Assembly: GCA_031177795.1 (NCBI GenBank)
Contig: JAPSKG010000111.1
Location: 1-7,348, forward strand
Source: Domibacillus sp.
GTDB taxonomy: Bacteria; Bacillota; Bacilli; Bacillales; Domibacillaceae
Length of the DNA stretch: 7,348 bases
Direction: 5' to 3'
The position numbers and the translations under genes were made by a program. The notes under the pieces were generated by a model. The model was not told where the DNA came from, did no database searches, and saw nothing but the letters and a program-made list of their open reading frames with translations. Positions 1 through 5,851 of the stretch are shown in pieces (position 1 is the first letter of the stretch; each line of letters opens with the position of its first letter).

Positions 1-581
1 GTTTGTTAACAGCTGATACAGATCAAGATGGAACAAAAGATGCTCAAGAAGATACAGATCAGGACGAGTTAAGTACAAAAGAAGAATTTGGAGTAGGCAC
101 GAGTCCGGTTGCCAGCGACTCAGACAAAGATGGCTTAACGGACGGGGAAGAAGATAAAGATACAGATCGCCTGGATAATTCTTTTGAATATGAGATGGGA
201 TACAACCCAAACAGCTCTGACAGTGATCGGGATGGTATTGCAGACAGCAAAGAAGATATTGACAGCGATGGGATTGCTAATGCAAATGAAATAAAAGACA
301 TTGATATTGAATTGAAAAATGAAAAAGGCCAAAAATTCAAGCTGAAATACAAACTTAAAAAAGACAAAGTGAAACTGGAAATTAAAAACGAAATCGGCGT
401 TAAAGACGCTGCGACTGTAATAAAGCGACTAAATATAACACCAGGAATCACAGAAGAAGAATTGCGTACGAAAGTAAAAGAAGTTCTTGGAGTGACTACA
501 TTTAAGCAACTAGAAGTCAAAGTGAAATTTGTGAATGGGCAAAAGATAAAAACAAGCCAAAAAGATAAAGAAAAAAAATAA
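1..581 (+). CDS. C-terminal part of a thrombospondin type 3 / DxDxDG-repeat calcium-binding protein (5' end outside window)
   Basis: The reading frame is open from the first base and ends in tandem stops (TAA TAA at 579-584). No ribosome binding site can be seen before the TTG at 3, so I treat it as the tail of a longer gene. Residues 5-101 (counted from that TTG) carry repeated acidic loops: DTDQDG, DTDQDE, DSDKDGLTDGEE, DSDRDGIADSKE and DIDSDGIANANE. These are the DxDxDG pattern of thrombospondin type 3 repeats, which bind Ca2+ and act as rigid extracellular spacers. Residues 102-192 form a lysine/glutamate-rich, probably beta and helical domain that I do not recognise, ending in a Lys-rich tail with no LPXTG anchor. 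Proteins with such repeats are normally secreted or surface bound; the signal peptide would lie outside the window. The repeat assignment is firm, but the role of the whole protein is unknown. Confidence 0.75.
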   Translation, partial: LLTADTDQDGTKDAQEDTDQDELSTKEEFGVGTSPVASDSDKDGLTDGEEDKDTDRLDNSFEYEMGYNPNSSDSDRDGIADSKEDIDSDGIANANEIKDIDIELKNEKGQKFKLKYKLKKDKVKLEIKNEIGVKDAATVIKRLNITPGITEEELRTKVKEVLGVTTFKQLEVKVKFVNGQKIKTSQKDKEKK

Positions 582-596
582 TAAAAACAAATTTTG

Positions 597-642
597 TTAA
601 ACGAAAAAGCATCTTCTATTATGAGGATGCTTTTTCGTTTAA
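597..642. terminator. Bidirectional intrinsic terminator between convergent genes
   Basis: A perfect 17-bp inverted repeat (597-613 with 626-642) encloses a 12-nt loop. The arms are A-rich on one side and T-rich on the other (GATGCTTTTTCGTTTAA), so each strand ends in a U-rich 3' arm. It lies 15 nt after the stop of the calcium-binding protein gene and 29 nt beyond the stop of the minus-strand small ORF, so it can serve both. A second inverted repeat overlaps it (see findings). Confidence 0.85.
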
Positions 643-671
643 TAGAAGATTTTATAAGTATTGAAATAATT

Positions 672-818
672 TTATGCTTTATCCCGTGATTCATTTTCCA
701 GTTGACCAATAAGGTCTAGCAGGTCAGTAAAAACTTTAACTTCTTGCTCTTCATCCCCGGATGACTCGCTGTTTTTATCAAAGTTTCTGTCCTCATTTTT
801 TAAATTCTCCAAAATCAT
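672..818 (-). CDS. Small acidic hypothetical protein (46-48 aa)
   Basis: A 48-codon minus-strand frame runs from ATG 818-816 to TAA 674-672. The product is hydrophilic and acidic: a Glu/Asp/Ser-rich first half (NSESSGDEEQE near residues 16-26) followed by a short amphipathic stretch, VFTDLLDLIGQL (residues 29-40). A clear AAAAAGGAG lies just upstream (829-821). It is only 2 nt from the ATG but 8 nt from an in-frame TTG at 812-810, so the true start may be TTG (46 aa). The gene ends just before the shared bidirectional terminator, which supports its being real. A possible but weak sigma-A promoter is TTGTGC (1003-998), 18 nt, TAGAAT (979-974), giving a leader of about 150 nt. I do not recognise the family and propose no function. 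Confidence 0.55.
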   Translation of the reverse strand: MILENLKNEDRNFDKNSESSGDEEQEVKVFTDLLDLIGQLENESRDKA

Positions 819-1034
819 CACTCCTTTTTAGTTAGCTTTATTATTGGATAAAGGCTTGAAAAATAAACCAAAAGTTTTTTCTCAGGAGAGTAGGACATAA
901 AAAAATTCTGAGAAAAGGAAAACACCTAATCTACTGTTTGAAGCTGCGGATATTACAATATATATATGGCATTATTCTATGATTATGGCAATAAAGAGCA
1001 CAAATTGGCTAAAACATTTCAGACGGCCTGGCTA
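819..1034. other. Intergenic stretch, no convincing gene
   Basis: This A/T-rich spacer lies between the small minus-strand ORF and the speD terminator. It holds a 9-bp inverted repeat, TTTTCTCAG (877-885) with CTGAGAAAA (908-916), around a 22-nt spacer, in what would be the leader of the small ORF. It also holds the weak minus-strand promoter candidate described there. A 39-codon plus-strand frame from ATG 966 has no ribosome binding site and reads through the terminator, so I do not call it. Confidence 0.5.
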
Positions 1035-1070
1035 AAACAAAAAAGCACACGTTTGTGTGCTTTTTTGTTT
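1035..1070. terminator. Intrinsic terminator downstream of speD (bidirectional shape)
   Basis: A perfect 16-bp stem, AAACAAAAAAGCACAC (1035-1050) with GTGTGCTTTTTTGTTT (1055-1070), closes a 4-nt GTTT loop. It begins 12 nt past the speD stop on the minus strand, where the 3' arm ends in six T plus GTTT. The symmetry would also stop plus-strand transcripts, although no plus-strand gene ends here. Confidence 0.88.
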
Positions 1071-1081
1071 AGGGAAAAATA

Positions 1082-1912
1082 TTAGTCGGTTTCTTTTGGC
1101 GAGTTAAGTTTTATATTTTTCCCGTAAAAAATTTCATCCATTTCATGATGCAGTTTTTTTGTAATATCGTTTATTTCCTCTGTGCTTAAATCTTTTTTTG
1201 TATGCCCAAACAAGTAATTATCAAGGTCGAATTCACGCAGCTTACATTTCGTGTGAAAAATATTTTCCGGGTATACGTTCACATCAATCATATCATAGAG
1301 GCTTTTTACATCTTCAGGTATATAATTTTGAATGGAATTGATATCGTGATCGATAAACAATTTTTTTCCATGAATGTCTCTTGTAAAGCCGCGGACACGA
1401 TAGTCCATTGTCATAATATCTGTATCAAACGAGTGGATCAAATAATTTAATGCTTTAAGCGGAGAAATTTCTCCGCATGTAGACACATCAATATCTGCTC
1501 TAAAAGTGCTGATCCCTTCATTCGGGTGGTATTCAGGATACGTATGAACGGTAATATGGCTTTTATCCAATGCCATTACAACCGAATCAGGAAGAGGTCC
1601 GGGAGATTCCTCAAACGACTCGTTGGGTACTTCAACAACCGGCCCTTCTGAAACTAATACGGTTACGCTGGCTCCCTGAGGTACGTAATCTTGCTTGGCG
1701 ATGTTTAATACATGTGCTCCGATAATGTCGGTTACATTTTTTAAAATTTCCGTTAGTCTGTCCGCATTATACTGTTCATCTATGTACTCAATATAAGCCT
1801 CGCGTTCTTCTTTTGTTTTAGTCCAGCATACATCATACATATTGAAACTAAGCGTTTTCGTCAGATTATTAAAATCATGCAGTTGAATCCGCTTGTTTTG
1901 TATTGAACTCAT
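1082..1912 (-). CDS. speD: S-adenosylmethionine decarboxylase proenzyme, long E. coli-type (SpeD)
   Basis: SpeD decarboxylates S-adenosylmethionine to give the aminopropyl donor for spermidine synthesis. It acts in the cytoplasm and uses a pyruvoyl group made by self-cleavage. The 276-aa product can be aligned by eye along nearly its whole length with E. coli SpeD (264 aa): LHDFNNLTKTLSF near residues 11-23, QDYVPQGASVTVLVSE at 74-89, and YRVRGFTRDIHGKK and INSIQNYIPED further on. The processing site is LDKSHITVHTYPE: cleavage would fall between Lys117 and Ser118, with Ser118 becoming the pyruvoyl group. His123 and Cys146 (STCG) match the usual processing and catalytic residues. The start is set by AAGGAGGG (1926-1919), 6 nt before the ATG. 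It is a single gene with its own terminator, and no speE, speA or speB is adjacent. B. subtilis instead has a short SpeD of roughly 125 residues, so the long form is notable. Confidence 0.95.
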   Translation of the reverse strand: MSSIQNKRIQLHDFNNLTKTLSFNMYDVCWTKTKEEREAYIEYIDEQYNADRLTEILKNVTDIIGAHVLNIAKQDYVPQGASVTVLVSEGPVVEVPNESFEESPGPLPDSVVMALDKSHITVHTYPEYHPNEGISTFRADIDVSTCGEISPLKALNYLIHSFDTDIMTMDYRVRGFTRDIHGKKLFIDHDINSIQNYIPEDVKSLYDMIDVNVYPENIFHTKCKLREFDLDNYLFGHTKKDLSTEEINDITKKLHHEMDEIFYGKNIKLNSPKETD

Positions 1913-2221
1913 TTTGCGCCCTCCTTAACCTTCATTGTCACGCCTTTTATTAATAAATGACTGGAAGCAAGCGTTTATGACATACTTCATTAGTTGTATG
2001 TTACCCATCCCTCAGTCAAAAAAACAATTTTTCTGTTTAAAGCATAAAGGAGGTTCCTGCTTTTTCATTTTATCTGCATTACGCCAAACAGTTTTCACGC
2101 GCTAGAAAAATAAAAAAGGGTTGAATGAAATTCAGTTGCTTGCAAAAAAACATTACGCAAAGATTAAAATAAACTTTTTGACGAACAGGGAAAACAAAAC
2201 AAGCTTATGTAATTGGTTTGT
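1913..2221. other. Intergenic region between speD and cdaR (309 bp)
   Basis: Both flanking genes run leftward. The left part is the speD leader and promoter. The middle holds a bulged hairpin, AAAGCA (2039-2044) with TGCTTT (2058-2063), with an inner GGA/TCC pair. Towards cdaR the only terminator-like element on the minus strand is weak: TGAAT-TTC-ATTCA (2134-2122), then CCC and a T-rich run (2117-2106). cdaR transcripts may therefore partly read through. I see no gene here. Confidence 0.5.
2001..2025 (-). promoter_or_regulatory. Candidate SigB-type promoter for speD
   Basis: On the minus strand GTTTTT (2025-2020) is followed after 13 nt by GGGTAA (2006-2001). This is close to the Bacillus SigB consensus GTTTAA-N12-15-GGGTAT. 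It leaves a leader of about 80 nt before speD. A 6-bp inverted repeat (ACATAC/GTATGT, 1980-1985 with 1996-2001) begins at the edge of the -10 and could be an operator or an early hairpin. A TTGACT lies in the same stretch, but no good sigma-A -10 sits 16-18 nt after it. This is a motif match only. Confidence 0.4.
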
Positions 2222-3322
2222 TTATTTTTCTTCTTTTTTAACTTTTTGAGCAATCCAAACAGCAAGTTGAAGAGTGAAAGCATCTCTAAACTGTTTTGGA
2301 TCATAACCTGTTTCCTTTTTAATTTTATTGAGCCGATAAATTAGTGTATTCCGGTGGATAAACAGTGCATCTGCTGTTTGCTGGATGTGAAGATTGTTTT
2401 TGAAAAAAACGTCAAGAGTTTCTGCATAGCTTAAAATTGAATCATGCAGGACCCTATTTACCAGTTTTTCTGCTGCAGGCTTGTTAAGCTGGTGAATAAG
2501 GGCTTTTGCTTCCAAATCAGCAAAAGAAATCACTTCCTGGTCAGGATCGCTGATTTCTAGAGCCAGGTGGCAATCTTGATAAGATTGGCTGATTTGCTTT
2601 AAATGAGTGCAAGGGATGCCATAAACAAGCTGAAACATCACTTTTAACTTATTTAGTGTATAACAAACTGTTTCGAGTTTTCGCTTCATTTGTAGTTCTG
2701 TTAAACCGGACATTATAATCAGAAGCCGGTTGCTGTTCACAAAACCCATAATGGTGCCGGTTTCTCCTATCGCTTTTGTAAGATTTTGAACCAGCATGCT
2801 GTTGGTTAACGTGCTTGGTTTAAGTTGAACTACAAAAAGATGAAACGGAGACGGCAGTTTAATTCCTAGAAGATCCAAACGCCGGTGAACTGATTCAAAA
2901 GAAGGGGTTTCTTTTAAAAGTTCTTCAATCACCATTTCTTTTGTTCGCTGCTTCCATTCTGCTTGCGTGGCTATATAAGCTTGTTTAATCATAAGTTCGG
3001 TAGTCATTTTAATAATGCCGCCAAAATCCTTTATTTCATCCGGGTCGCCGGTAAGGCCGATTACTCCAACGGTTTCTTCCTGGAAAACAATGGGCAGGTT
3101 AATTCCAGGCTGAGAACCTTTCCATCTTCCCTGGTGATCGGCAGGAATAGAAAATGAATCTCCCGTCTTCAACACTTCCAGTGCTCCTTCGTGAATATGG
3201 CCCAGCCTTAAAGGATCACAGGAAGCGATAATAATGCCTTTTTCATTCATAATATTAACGTTCCGGTTTAACCTAAGGGAAGTTTCTTTGACAATCGTGT
3301 CAGCCATTTCTCTCGTTAACAT
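2222..3322 (-). CDS. cdaR: CdaR/SdaR-family sugar-diacid (glycerate-responsive) transcriptional regulator
   Basis: This 366-aa DNA-binding regulator has the usual length and order of the carbohydrate diacid regulator family. The N-terminal sugar-diacid recognition domain (about residues 3-135) shows NRNVNIMNEKGIIIAS, GINLPIVF (73-80) and VGVIGLTGDP (85-94). A central GGDEF-like/PucR-type region spans about 140-290. The C-terminal PucR-type helix-turn-helix (about 302-357) contains NNLHIQQTADALFIHRNTL, then YRLNKIKKETGYDP. E. coli CdaR activates glucarate, galactarate and glycerate genes, including garK. Here the gene is divergent from a glycerate kinase, the typical position of a local activator. 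The start is set by AAAGGAG (3335-3329), 6 nt before the ATG. I infer that it activates the rightward cluster and may control itself; the true effector is not shown by the sequence. Confidence 0.9.
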   Translation of the reverse strand: MLTREMADTIVKETSLRLNRNVNIMNEKGIIIASCDPLRLGHIHEGALEVLKTGDSFSIPADHQGRWKGSQPGINLPIVFQEETVGVIGLTGDPDEIKDFGGIIKMTTELMIKQAYIATQAEWKQRTKEMVIEELLKETPSFESVHRRLDLLGIKLPSPFHLFVVQLKPSTLTNSMLVQNLTKAIGETGTIMGFVNSNRLLIIMSGLTELQMKRKLETVCYTLNKLKVMFQLVYGIPCTHLKQISQSYQDCHLALEISDPDQEVISFADLEAKALIHQLNKPAAEKLVNRVLHDSILSYAETLDVFFKNNLHIQQTADALFIHRNTLIYRLNKIKKETGYDPKQFRDAFTLQLAVWIAQKVKKEEK

Positions 3323-3389
3323 AAATTTCTCCTTTATATTTGGTTGAATTAAATAAAAAAAACTAAGAAAATTACTTTTTTTTTAGTTG

Positions 3390-3401
3390 CTATGCACATA
3401 G
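3390..3401. promoter_or_regulatory. 12-bp palindrome, candidate CdaR operator
   Basis: CTATG-CA-CATAG is a perfect 5-bp inverted repeat with a 2-nt centre. Its centre lies about 38 bases before the predicted glycerate kinase transcription start and it overlaps the edge of the -35. That is where an activator touching RNA polymerase would bind. The weak -35 fits an activated promoter. Assignment to CdaR is inferred from position only. Confidence 0.35.
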
Positions 3402-3427
3402 ATTTATTGGTTTGTCATTAGTATAAT
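3399..3427 (+). promoter_or_regulatory. Sigma-A promoter of the glycerate kinase operon (weak -35)
   Basis: The -10 is a perfect TATAAT (3422-3427). At 17-nt spacing the -35 is TAGATT (3399-3404), a poor match, and there is no TG extension. Transcription would start near 3434. The -10 sits inside another small inverted repeat, CATTA-GTA-TAATG (3416-3428). The strong -10 with a weak -35 suggests activator dependence. Confidence 0.6.
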
Positions 3428-3448
3428 GGAACAGAATTAAGTTTGAAA
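3420..3448 (-). promoter_or_regulatory. Candidate cdaR promoter overlapping the divergent one
   Basis: On the minus strand TTTCAA (3448-3443), a 17-nt spacer and TATACT (3425-3420) make a moderate sigma-A promoter. Its -10 shares bases with the glycerate kinase -10 on the other strand, and its -35 overlaps the cre box. Its RNA would have a leader of about 90 nt, including a hairpin from 3361-3371 with 3378-3388 (AACTAAGAAAA against TTTTTTTAGTT, one G/T mismatch). Confidence 0.35.
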
Positions 3449-3457
3449 GCGTTTTCT
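3444..3457 (+). promoter_or_regulatory. Catabolite-responsive element (cre) for CcpA
   Basis: TGAAAGCGTTTTCT matches the Bacillus cre consensus TGWAANCGNTNWCA at every position except the last. It lies about 10-24 bases after the predicted transcription start and 20 nt before the start codon, a placement typical of glucose repression by CcpA/HPr-Ser-P through blocking of initiation or elongation. It also overlaps the candidate cdaR -35. Confidence 0.7.
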
Positions 3458-3476
3458 GAAAAAGGGGGGAGAACCG

Positions 3477-4646
3477 GTGAAAGTTGTGATAGCTCCAGAT
3501 TCATTTAAAGGCAGTGTTAGTGCCGTAGAAGCTGCAGAAGCAATTGAAAAAGGGATAAAGAAAGCGTTTGCAGATGCAGAAACGGTCCTGGTTCCCGTTG
3601 CGGACGGAGGAGAAGGGACAATGGATACCCTTGTTGCTGCAACAGGAGGAAGAAAAAAGCAAGTGGCCGTTACGGGTCCTCTTGGCCGTACTGTCATAGC
3701 ACAATATGGGATTTTAGGTGACGAACAAACATGTGTGATTGAAATGGCCGAAGCTTCTGGCATTTGCCTGTTAGCACCAGAAGAGTTAAATCCCATGCGG
3801 GCCACTACATATGGAACCGGCGAGTTAATTAAGCAAGCTTTAAATGAAGGCTGTCGTTCGTTTATTTTAGCTGTAGGCGGTTCAGCAACAAATGATGGCG
3901 GGGCAGGCATGCTGCAAGCTTTAGGAGCACAGCTGCTAGATAAAGAAGAAAAAAGCATTTCATATGGCGGGGTAGAATTGCATAAAGTCACCAAAATTGA
4001 TTTTGAAGATTTTGACCCGCGCATTATAGAAAGTAAATTTGTAATCGCTTCCGATGTGCAAAATCCTTTGGTTGGACCAGATGGAGCTTCTGCTGTGTTT
4101 GGGCCTCAAAAAGGAGCTACACCAGAAATGGTTGAAATATTGGATAGAAATTTGGTTCATTGGGCAGATCAAGTAGAAAAATGGACAGGAAAGCGGCTTC
4201 ACAATTTGGCAGGCGCCGGGGCAGCAGGCGGCATCGGCGGAGCGTTTCAAGCGTTTTTTCCGTCGGAAATGAAGCGGGGAGTCGACGTGGTAACAGAGTA
4301 TGCCGGACTTCATGAAGCACTTGCCGGAGCAGACCTGGTAATTACAGGAGAAGGCCAGGTGGATTTTCAGACAGCATCAGGCAAAACACCAATGGGAGTA
4401 GCGCAAGCAGCGAAAAAACAAAATATCCCGACACTTATTCTCGCTGGTTCAGTTGGCAAAGGCATTGATGCTTTATATGAATATGGAGTAGTTGCTGTGT
4501 CAAGTATATTAAGCGGGCCGCTTACTTTAGAGGAAGCGATGAAGCAGGCGCCGCAATTGCTAGAGGAAAGTGCAGAACAACTAATAAGGACTTTTTTTCA
4601 TCAAGAGTTAGTACAAAAAAAGGAGGTTTTACACTATGAAAATTAA
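3477..4646 (+). CDS. glxK: Glycerate kinase, GarK/GlxK type (GK-I family)
   Basis: Glycerate kinase phosphorylates D-glycerate with ATP in the cytoplasm; characterised E. coli GarK and GlxK make 2-phosphoglycerate, feeding lower glycolysis. The 389-aa length is normal for the family (about 380). Family motifs appear in order: APDSFKGS (6-13), VADGGEGTMDTL (41-52), AVGGSATNDGGAGM (132-145), SDVQNPLVGPDGAS (192-205), AGAGAAGGIGG (246-256) and ITGEGQVDFQTASGKTP (289-305). The start is GTG at 3477: AAAGGGGGGAG (3461-3471) lies 5 nt before it, and the protein then begins MKVVIAPDSFKGS, the expected N-terminus. It is the first gene of the cluster, under the predicted activated and CcpA-repressed promoter. 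Its stop overlaps the permease start by 11 nt, suggesting translational coupling. No sugar-diacid dehydratase, aldolase or tartronate semialdehyde reductase gene accompanies it, so its glycerate probably comes from uptake or from the LarA reaction. Confidence 0.95.
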   Translation: MKVVIAPDSFKGSVSAVEAAEAIEKGIKKAFADAETVLVPVADGGEGTMDTLVAATGGRKKQVAVTGPLGRTVIAQYGILGDEQTCVIEMAEASGICLLAPEELNPMRATTYGTGELIKQALNEGCRSFILAVGGSATNDGGAGMLQALGAQLLDKEEKSISYGGVELHKVTKIDFEDFDPRIIESKFVIASDVQNPLVGPDGASAVFGPQKGATPEMVEILDRNLVHWADQVEKWTGKRLHNLAGAGAAGGIGGAFQAFFPSEMKRGVDVVTEYAGLHEALAGADLVITGEGQVDFQTASGKTPMGVAQAAKKQNIPTLILAGSVGKGIDALYEYGVVAVSSILSGPLTLEEAMKQAPQLLEESAEQLIRTFFHQELVQKKEVLHYEN

Positions 4647-5766
4647 ACAGACGATTGAAAAAGTACCAGGCGGACTAATGGTCGTTCCTTTATTGGCCGG
4701 AGCCCTTCTTAATACAATTGACCAGCTTCACCTTCCATTTATTATGGATTTCTTAAAATCTCTTGGAGTAGCGGCAACACCGGAAGGAAACTATGAATTT
4801 TTACGCATTGGCGGCTTTTCGCAGGAGCTTTTTAAAGATAGTGCACTCGTTCTGATCGCTTTATTCCTTTTCTGCGCAGGAAGCCAGATGAATTTGCGCA
4901 TAGGAGGAACGGCCTTGAAAAAAGGCACATTGCTTGTTTCTTCTAAATATTTAACGGGCCTTGGAGTAGGGTTGCTGTTTGGCTACTTCTTTGATCCAAT
5001 GCACGGATTGTTTGGTTTGTCTACACTTGCCATTATTGCCGCGATGACAAACGGGAATGGCGGAATGTATGCGGCTTTAACAGGCCAGTACGGAAACCGT
5101 TCTGATGTTGGAGCAGTTGCCATCCTTTCTTTGAACGACGGTCCATTCTTTACATTGATGTCTCTAGGCCTGCTTGGTTCAAGCTTCCCGGTTATTTCAT
5201 TTATTGCGGTTCTTTTACCAATTGGGCTTGGAATGCTTCTTGGAAACTTGGATAAAGATATCCGCGAGTTTTTAAGACCAGGAGAAATCCTTCCGGTACC
5301 ATTTTTCGCGTTTGCGCTTGGAGCAAACATGAATCTCGCAAACTTCTTTAACCCTTCTGTTGTGACAGCAGGTGTTACAATAGGCTTGCTAACAACAATT
5401 TTAACAGGCTTTACAGGAATATTAGTATTCAAGCTGTTTAAAGAAAAAAGTTTCATTGCCCCGGTTGCAGAAGCTTCAACGGCTGGAAATGCAGCTGGCA
5501 CGCCTGCCGCTATTGCAGCAGCAGCGTCAGTAGCAGCAGGAGCTGGCATGATGACGGCTGCAGAAGCGCAAGCTTACCAGGACATTGTTAATATTGCAAC
5601 GGCTCAAATCTCGATTGCTACGCTTACAACAGCGATTTTATGCCCGATTGCCGTTATCCTGGTTGACAAATATCAGCAAAGTAAAGGAATTAACGGTAAG
5701 CTGGAAGACTTTGAAATACAGGGATCCGCGGCAGCAGACAAAAACGTTCACACAAAAACAAGCTGA
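4636..5766 (+). CDS. kdgT: KdgT-family permease (2-keto-3-deoxygluconate transporter family), probable hydroxy-acid importer
   Basis: This is a 376-aa integral membrane protein of the KdgT family, whose E. coli member imports 2-keto-3-deoxygluconate by proton symport. Family signatures are visible: IEKVPGGLMVVPL (7-19), FLFCAGSQMNLRIGGTALKKG (77-97), AAMTNGNGGMYAALTGQYG (135-153), LGNLDKDIREFL (202-213), PFFAFALGANMNL (222-234) and STAGNAAGTPAAIAAA (281-296). About ten hydrophobic segments can be picked out. It is about 50 residues longer than E. coli KdgT (327 aa), with extra sequence near 28-68 and 300-318 and a hydrophilic tail after 346. AAAAAAAGGAGG (4614-4625) sits 10 nt before the ATG, inside the end of the kinase gene. 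No KDG kinase or KDPG aldolase is nearby, so the substrate is more likely glycerate or another hydroxy acid acted on by the neighbouring enzymes. Family is certain; substrate is inferred. Confidence 0.88.
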   Translation: MKIKQTIEKVPGGLMVVPLLAGALLNTIDQLHLPFIMDFLKSLGVAATPEGNYEFLRIGGFSQELFKDSALVLIALFLFCAGSQMNLRIGGTALKKGTLLVSSKYLTGLGVGLLFGYFFDPMHGLFGLSTLAIIAAMTNGNGGMYAALTGQYGNRSDVGAVAILSLNDGPFFTLMSLGLLGSSFPVISFIAVLLPIGLGMLLGNLDKDIREFLRPGEILPVPFFAFALGANMNLANFFNPSVVTAGVTIGLLTTILTGFTGILVFKLFKEKSFIAPVAEASTAGNAAGTPAAIAAAASVAAGAGMMTAAEAQAYQDIVNIATAQISIATLTTAILCPIAVILVDKYQQSKGINGKLEDFEIQGSAAADKNVHTKTS

Positions 5767-5851
5767 ACATGCCAGCTAGAGGATAAAAGTCCTGTTTCTT
5801 CCCAGGTCCTGCTGTAAAAGGGCTTTTACCGAAAAGAAGGAGAGAAAAAAG
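5767..5851 (+). other. Structured spacer between permease and larA
   Basis: This 85-nt gap holds several inverted repeats: AGCTG/CAGCT (5761-5765 with 5773-5777), CCTG/CAGG (5791-5794 with 5802-5805), and GTAAAA/TTTTAC (5814-5819 with 5824-5829). The right arm of the last can instead pair with 5784-5792 (TAAAAGTCC against GGGCTTTTA, one G-U pair). There is no U-tract terminator and no clear promoter, so larA is probably co-transcribed. The larA ribosome binding site AAGGAG (5837-5842) lies just after the hairpin region. Confidence 0.45.

Noticed and set aside
59..709. Long minus-strand open frame opposite the calcium-binding repeat gene
   Set aside because: It is antisense to a clear repeat-protein frame, reads through the bidirectional terminator, and its Ser/Phe/Ile-rich product is the usual shadow of an acidic/Lys-rich gene.
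966..1085. 39-codon plus-strand frame starting ATG 966
   Set aside because: It has no ribosome binding site and runs straight through the perfect 1035-1070 terminator hairpin, so coding is unlikely.
2016..2072. 18-codon minus-strand frame (starting MKKQEPPL) as a possible speD leader peptide
   Set aside because: There is no ribosome binding site before its ATG, and its 3' end crosses the candidate speD promoter, so it would not be on that transcript.
2046..2116. Perfect AAAGGAGG on the plus strand at 2046-2053, as if for a small gene
   Set aside because: No ATG, GTG or TTG lies at a useful distance; only a CTG-started 18-codon frame follows. The bases are better explained as part of a hairpin.
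4983..5549. Minus-strand 188-codon open frame inside the permease gene
   Set aside because: It is antisense to strong KdgT-family motifs, and its Ala/Pro/Ser composition mirrors Gly/Ala-rich membrane segments; no ribosome binding site supports it.
5761..5830. NiCo or other known riboswitch before larA
   Set aside because: The hairpins do not form the multi-helix junction of known metal riboswitches, and no terminator or anti-terminator pair follows. Kept only as an unexplained structured spacer.
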